Positions 59,382 to 64,000 of a stretch of DNA of 64,000 nucleotides are shown piece after piece. The stretch's first letter is position 1; every line of letters begins with the position of its first letter. The position numbers and the translations under genes are program-made. A model generated the notes under the pieces. The model searched no databases and was not told where the DNA came from. It worked only from the letters and a program-made list of their open reading frames with translations. The DNA lies in assembly GCA_025667525.1 (NCBI GenBank), contig CM046875.1:207262271-207326270 (forward strand), read 5' to 3'. This stretch comes from Glebionis coronaria (taxonomy: Eukaryota > Streptophyta > Magnoliopsida > Asterales > Asteraceae).

Positions 59382-59991
59382 TTGACAAATGGGAGCCCTT
59401 GATAGAAACGGGTTCCAAAATAGTAGTGGACCTAGATTCTAAAGGCAAGCTAACATTCATAGACCCAATTAGAATAGGGGTTGTCTTAGGTACCCATTTG
59501 TATCCGGGTGGTGTAAATTTTGAATACCCCCGTGTACATATCCTAATCATGTTCTCATAAAGCTTCTTTAACCTGCTTTGTTTACGTAGAGTAGTGGATT
59601 CTAACGCACTTAGTTTCTTAAGTGGTTGATCAGTGGATTGGTTCAAAGTTCTTGTGGGTTCACTAGTACTAGTGGGCATACGAATAGGCTTCCTAGTTCT
59701 AGTATTCACGCCATTATGATTAAGAGCACAAGCATCATGATTGAAAGTACGAACACATTTTCCACATTCAACAAAAACAAATTCAACATTCGAAGTCTTA
59801 GCATTTAAACTGTCATTACATGTAGTTACAAACGTTTTATTCTTAGAAAACTTAAAATTCCTACGGTGGTCTTCTACTTCCAACTTCTTTCCTTGACTAT
59901 TGTTAGGCATGACCTTATCTTGCATTCTATTGCTCTTAAGTCGTGGTCCGCTAACACTAGTAGTGGGGATTACTCCTATAGAAGAAGACAT
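59275..59991 (-). pseudogene. Copia region between Gag-like coiled coil and protease
   Basis: 238 open codons with a Cys/His cluster CGKCVRTFNHDACALNH (zinc-binding-like) and KFTPPGYKWVPK, both usual in this copia type before the protease. The frame shifts near 59340 into the protease/integrase frame. Function of the Cys/His cluster is unknown to me; it is not a standard CCHC knuckle. Confidence 0.75.
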
Positions 59992-61625
59992 ACATTGATT
60001 AGTTTTCTTAATATTTTGAGGTAACTGCGATGTTCCAGTTTGATTAGTTTTCTTAAAATAGATGATTTAGGGCATTTAACCGCATTCGGTTGACGAACGG
60101 CGGATGGTTTACCCAAAACAGACTTTCCTTTCATTTTCTCAATGAGTTTCTGTAACTCACTTATGGCTATGTCCCTTTCTTTTAGCTGAGCTTTCAAATC
60201 ATTTATTTCGAAACCTTTTTCATTTAATTGTCGAAACGAAGAAGCTGCCATTTCTTGACATTTTTTATGATTACAAGATTTATCACCTTTTTGTAAATCA
60301 AGTTCAAGAGAAACGGAGTGTTTCTCAAGTTGGGAAAAACTTTTCGAAAGTTTGTTATATGACTGGATTTGTTTCGAAAGCTCTACTTCAAGATTGCGAC
60401 ATTTCTCGTCCGATTCTGACACTAGACATGCTACATGACAATATTGATCAAGATCGGTATACACACCAAGTATAGCATTCATATGTTCAGCATAAAAGTA
60501 TTCCTTAGAAAGTCGATCAATTACGTTAGAAAGTTGGTGTTCTTGTGTTTTTAATTTAGTTTGAAGAAAATCAACTTCATCTTCAAGAGATTTAACATAA
60601 CTTAAATCAGTTAACATTTCCTCAGTGAGAGCATTATAAAACATTTCCACATTTTTTGAAAGATCATCAATTGTTGGAACAATGCATTGTTGAATGACGA
60701 CTTCTACTTGTGGGTTAGGTTTAATATTCCAAATGGTATCCCTAGAAACTTTTTCATAGTCGACGACACCTTTGTACAAATTTAAAACCCCTTGTTTTAT
60801 AAACTCAAATTGCTGAACACTTTTGCTTTTCTCATCCCATTTACGTTTTTCATCCGAAATTTGTTTTTCTAACAAAATTGATTGCTTTTTGAAACTCCTT
60901 TTTAAAGAAACTTTCTTTTGGAGTTCAACACTTGGTGGTGTAACACTATTGTACATCTTTTATTCTTTGGAAAGTTCTTTTTGAGGAACAAACTTAATAT
61001 AATTATCAGAATCAGAAAGGTTTATTAAATCACTTAAGTTTGATTGACTTTCTTCTTGTTGACGAATGATTTCGTCGCAGTCAGGGGAAAGCATAAGAGC
61101 AAGATTATCAACATAACAACCGATATCATAAAGAGCAGGCTTGGTACTTTGAACTTTCTTGAGATATTCAGGCTTGACAAAACTCGTTTTCATATTTCTA
61201 ATGAGCATATTCATAGTTTGAATAGACTGACCTGTTTTGTAAACAATGTTGTTTAACGTGTCGACTCTCTTTTCCAAAGCAAGAATTTTTTCAATATCCT
61301 TTTCTTCACGAGTTTTATAAAGCTCAGTTTGTTCTTTGTTAACCGACTCTAATTCAGTAATTTGGAGTTTATGTAGCAGCAGCTGTTCTTCAAGGTCCAA
61401 TATCTTTTGTTTTGACATATGAATTTCGTGTGTTACTTCAGAACAATATTGTTCATTGAGCACCTTACGTTCATATACCAAACCATTAGCTATTGCAACC
61501 CGTCGATCAGCTTCTTTTACATAATCACACTCTTTAAGCCTGTCTATCTCCTCGGCTAAGGATGTGTTTGCTTGCTTCAAACGTTTATTAGCCTCTTTTA
61601 CATAATCACACTCTTTAAGCCTGTC
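59976..61625 (-). pseudogene. Copia Gag-like coiled-coil region, 5' truncated
   Basis: About 530 residues of heptad-like, Lys/Glu/Leu-rich sequence in two pieces (61580-60960 and 60956-59976). They are in the same frame and separated by a single TAA. Long coiled coils downstream of the Gag core are known from Sirevirus proteins. It contains an 81-bp in-frame tandem repeat. The capsid and zinc-knuckle parts of Gag are missing, since the sequence ends at a rearranged junction with the LTR at 61626-61645. The downstream end shifts frame near 59985. Confidence 0.78.
61514..61625. repeat. In-frame 81-bp tandem repeat in coiled coil
   Basis: A 31 bp core starting CTTTTACATAATCACACTC occurs at 61514-61544 and 61595-61625, exactly 81 bp (27 codons) apart. 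It encodes a repeated RLKECDYVKEA motif. Confidence 0.88.
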
Positions 61626-61645
61626 GTTTATAAACGTTTATAAAC
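61626..61645. repeat. Palindromic filler at the copia deletion junction
   Basis: GTTTATAAAC, itself a perfect palindrome, occurs twice in tandem between gag and the truncated LTR. Looks like filler from end-joining repair. Confidence 0.7.
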
Positions 61646-61879
61646 CAACACCCTCTTCCACACATGGAAGAGGGTATATATACCCTTGGCTTTTGGGCCT
61701 TGGGTTTAAGTGACTTGGGTCGGGCTTGGCTTTGTCTTGGGCTTACGCCCCTAACTTATATAATATTAGCTTAAAGTCCAAGCCTGGTTTTCCCGACTAA
61801 CCTATTACAATACAAGACCAATAACGACTAAGATGACCTATTACATTCTTGTTCGACTATATAAAATATACGGCTAACA
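61644..61879 (-). repeat. Copia 5' LTR, truncated
   Basis: Matches 29016-29252 of the complete LTR with about 8 substitutions. The last 131 bp (sense), the PBS and the leader are gone. Confidence 0.85.
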
Positions 61880-61884
61880 CATTT
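61880..61884. repeat. Target-site duplication CATTT, right of copia
   Basis: Matches 28880-28884; element E LTR resumes after it. Confidence 0.88.
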
Positions 61885-62257
61885 TCTCTTTGGGAGTTTG
61901 GTAGGTTGTTACAATTTGGTTAGTAGTTTGTTATAGTTTCATTTTCAGTCCTTTAACTTTCTGAATTTACATTTCTAGTCCTTATACTTTCATAGACTTT
62001 ACATTTTGAGCAATTTTACATATTGTGCATTGTTTGATTGTACTTTTGGCAATAAATGTTGTATGTGCACCATGTTTTAGTTTAGTATGGATACGTAGAG
62101 ATCATATTTTTATCTTTTTACGTGCTTTGTGATCATTAGACGTAGATTACCAAAATTTTATAAATCTAACACCAAAAACAATTAGTTAACCTGATTTCTA
62201 TTGATTGATCAATTCGTATTGAGTCGAGAAAAACGAACTAAAAAGACAAATATTAAA
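61885..62257 (+). repeat. Element E 5' LTR, second segment
   Basis: Runs to the PBS. The exact LTR end is not fixed; it lies between about 62248 (AAAGACA) and 62257, since the 3' LTR is outside the window. Confidence 0.65.
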
Positions 62258-62272
62258 TGGCGCCGCTGCCGG
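62258..62272 (+). other. Element E primer-binding site (tRNA-Asp type)
   Basis: TGGCGCCGCTGCCGG, as in the other Athila copies. Confidence 0.82.
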
Positions 62273-63033
62273 TTCATTACGTGGAGATTGACTATTGATT
62301 GACGGTTACATATTGTATTTTGGGATCCCTTCACTTGTGGACGTTCCTTTTACGTATCATAAATAAAAAATATAAAAAATCAAAAAGATAACAATATAAA
62401 AAATAAAAAAACCAAAAAAATCAATTCTTTCCTAAGAATTGAACCAAAAAAATATTAAAAAATATAAAAAGTAATCTTTTTCCTAAAAGATTACACCAAA
62501 AATATATTGTATATAGTGTATTCACTCGTTTTTACGTACATGCTATACTTTCATAAAAATCAAATAAATACAAAAATATTTATGATATATTATTATATAT
62601 AAATACATATACGTAGATACGAACAACCAAGTACCTACTTCCATAAGTATTGCCTTGGCAATACACCATACTTGGGGGTGTTCTGGTCCCATTTACGTGT
62701 ATCAATCAAAGTAAATTAAAGTTAAAAATAGATAAACACTTTCAATAAGCAAGAATTCGAAGAATACGAACTATTAAGTGAATAGAAAGGCGGCTTTACT
62801 ATAAAATGCAAGCTTAAGGGAAACAGGTACTTAAGAGCTTAGCGCGACCTCATTCCCCCCGTTCACTAGTAAGTATTCTAAGAAGGAAGGCTTGTTGGGG
62901 GTTTTTCCGCCCAATTAGTACTACATATATATTATACTTTCTTGTGGTTTTCACTATTGAACCTCGGAAGAGATAATACATTCTTTTCCAAAGTCGACCG
63001 AGAGCTCCTGTCTTATTCCTCGTGCTGAGTTGC
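62273..63033 (+). other. Element E 5' leader
   Basis: Non-coding, A-rich near the PBS; holds a diverged version of the leader block (62766-62880, with TATAAAA and GCGCGACCTCATTCC). Confidence 0.6.
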
Positions 63034-63645
63034 ATGCGCACTTGAGCCCGTGCACATATACCTATTGCTGTACAACCCCTTCCTCCCAAAAGGAAGAAAT
63101 AGAACAAGAACAAAACCGTCCATCAAGCCGATCACGAGCATCGTGCTTTAGACAACTCACAAGAAGCCATGGACAATAGACCATTGATTGAGATTCTCCA
63201 ATCCAATGTGTATGGGAATGCGGATGCCATAGTCATTCCCGAGATAGCCGCTAACAATTTTGAGCTTAAGAAACGCATAATTATTATGGTTTCTTTTATC
63301 CTTTCCTAGGGAGACCTATGGATGACCCTCATGACCATATCAAGAGATTCATGTCACTTTATAATACCATCAAGTATAATGAGGTACCTTACAATGCGGT
63401 TAAGTTGATCTTATTCTCTTTCTCTTTGGAGGGAAATGCTAGGAACTGGCTAGATAAGCAACCTTCTAGTAGCATTTTCATTTGGGATGATTTGAAGAAG
63501 AAATTTGTGAATAAGTTATTTCCTCCTTCACGAACCACCGCCTTGAGAAACCAAATCATAGGTTTTCAACAAAAGAAAGACCAAAACTTTAGTGAAGCTT
63601 GGGAAGAGTTCAAAGAGTTGTTGAGAAAGTGCCCAAATCATAGAG
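63034..63645 (+). pseudogene. Element E gag fragment (nonsense at codon 4, frameshift)
   Basis: The start ATG at 63034 matches the MRTRAR start of D, but codon 4 is TGA (63043-63045). Later pieces: DNRPLIEILQSNVYGNADAI, then after a frame change near 63300 MDDPHDHIKRF, NWLDKQPSSS, LFPPSRTTALRN and RKCPNH. At about 63643 gag ends abruptly and RNase H/integrase sequence follows out of frame. Only the capsid part is left; no zinc knuckle or protease. Confidence 0.82.
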
Positions 63646-64000
63646 TTTTCCATAGAATTTCGTGACAAGAAAGGAGCCGAGAATTTAGCGGTGGATCACT
63701 TGAGTGGACTTGAGCATCCTTTACAAGGAGAATTACCTCAAAAGGAAATCAATGAATCTTTTCCACTTGAGGAACTCATGTCTATCTCTTCACAAGAGGA
63801 TGCTACCCCTTGGTTTGCGGATATTGTAAACTATCTTGTGGGGGATGTACTTATTGAGGATCTTACTTCCCAAAAAAAGAAAAAGTTTCTCAAGGAAGCT
63901 AAATATTACTTTTGGGATGACCCTTACATCTTTAGGCAATGTGCGGACCAAATCATAAGACGTTGTGTAGATGGGCCCGAAGCATTTAAAATCTTATAAG
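63646..64000 (+). pseudogene. Element E end of RNase H and start of integrase
   Basis: Reads [23 protein letters not shown] (the RNase H end) then ESFPLEELMSI, WFADIVNYL, KKKFLKEAKYYFWDDPY and RRCVDGPEA. It aligns with residues about 330-430 of the main pol frame of C. A TAA at 63997-63999 interrupts the zinc region. The integrase core should follow beyond the window. It lies one frame away from gag. Confidence 0.8.

Larger units (their letters stand above)
28885..61879 (-). mobile_element. Sirevirus-like Ty1/copia element, decayed, split by element C
   Basis: Minus-strand copia with short LTRs (368 bp at left; 236 bp truncated at right) and a matching 5 bp duplication. Gene order is Gag-like coiled coil, protease, integrase, RT, RNase H, that is, integrase before RT as in copia. 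Its RT gene is cut at 32870/56858 by element C. The 3' UTR is long (2.6 kb) with several G-rich purine tracts on the sense strand, which fits Sireviruses (SIRE lineage). The RT-RNase H region (VYVDDIIFGSTN, MSMMGELKFFLG) also fits that lineage. The 5' end of gag, the PBS and the 3' part of the 5' LTR are lost. Confidence 0.88.
26335..64000 (+). mobile_element. Element E: Athila-like, internally deleted, continues past the window
   Basis: The 5' LTR starts TGATATGAG at 26335 inside the integrase of B. It is split at 28884/61885 by the copia element and ends just before a tRNA-Asp-type PBS at 62258. Then come a leader, a broken gag and, joined directly to it, the end of RNase H and the start of integrase. 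Late gag, protease, RT and most RNase H are missing. The 3' half and the 3' LTR lie beyond 64000, so TSD and LTR divergence cannot be checked. Confidence 0.82.

Noticed and set aside
1..64000. Host protein-coding genes
   Set aside because: All longer frames belong to gag or pol or are their shadows; gaps are LTRs, leaders and UTRs.

Overview
The window is plant nuclear heterochromatin, probably from a eudicot. The copia pol resembles Sireviruses common in Asteraceae, but that placement is only an impression. I see no host gene, rRNA, functional tRNA or CRISPR array. Nearly every base can be assigned to LTR retrotransposons inserted into one another. Seven elements or fragments plus one LTR piece are resolved by LTR pairs, target-site duplications (TSDs), primer-binding sites (PBS), polypurine tracts (PPT) and conserved protein motifs.

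Layout. The outermost recognisable element is B, a minus-strand Athila-type Ty3/gypsy copy. Only an LTR piece, its 3' UTR and a broken integrase gene (22701-26334) are in the window. To its left lies a Sirevirus-like LTR fragment (22352-22700). Abutting that is element A (before 1 to 22351, plus strand), an Athila-like copy with two 3.7 kb LTRs and a broken gag fused to the last codons of integrase. The 5' LTR of A holds an intact minus-strand Tekay/Del chromovirus (1431-11813; TSD CCATA) with one uninterrupted 1504-codon Gag-Pol-chromodomain gene. To the right, B is interrupted inside its integrase by element E (26335 to beyond 64000, plus strand, Athila-like). The 5' LTR of E is split by a minus-strand Sirevirus-like copia (28885-61879; TSD CATTT). 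The reverse transcriptase gene of the copia is split, a few codons from its YVDD motif, by element C (32871-56857, minus, Athila). C is split 6 bp from its 3' LTR by element D (34615-46442, minus, Athila-like; TSD ATCCC). This gives five levels, B > E > copia > C > D, beside a second nest (Sirevirus LTR piece > A > Tekay).

Timing. Substitutions between LTR pairs, counted by eye, follow the nesting: Tekay about 5 in 2568 bp, D about 16 in 2880, A about 24 in 3640, C about 32 in 1738, copia about 8 in 236. The Tekay copy is the only one that looks able to encode all its own proteins.

How the parts relate. Tekay is autonomous-looking. C is a decayed autonomous-type Athila (gag, protease, RT, RNase H, integrase, with frameshifts and stops). 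A, D and E lack parts of pol and would have needed proteins from elsewhere. A and E are deletion derivatives. D is different: it keeps gag and protease and then runs on into a long acidic region in place of RT, RNase H and integrase. The Athila elements share the same tRNA-Asp-type PBS, a hairpin at the first bases of the LTR whose sequence differs but whose pairing is kept, and a stem-loop of form CGAGTC-N8-GACTCG 9-20 nt after the last stop codon (not visible for E). Those RNA-level signals, and the D polyprotein, are the most interesting content of the window.
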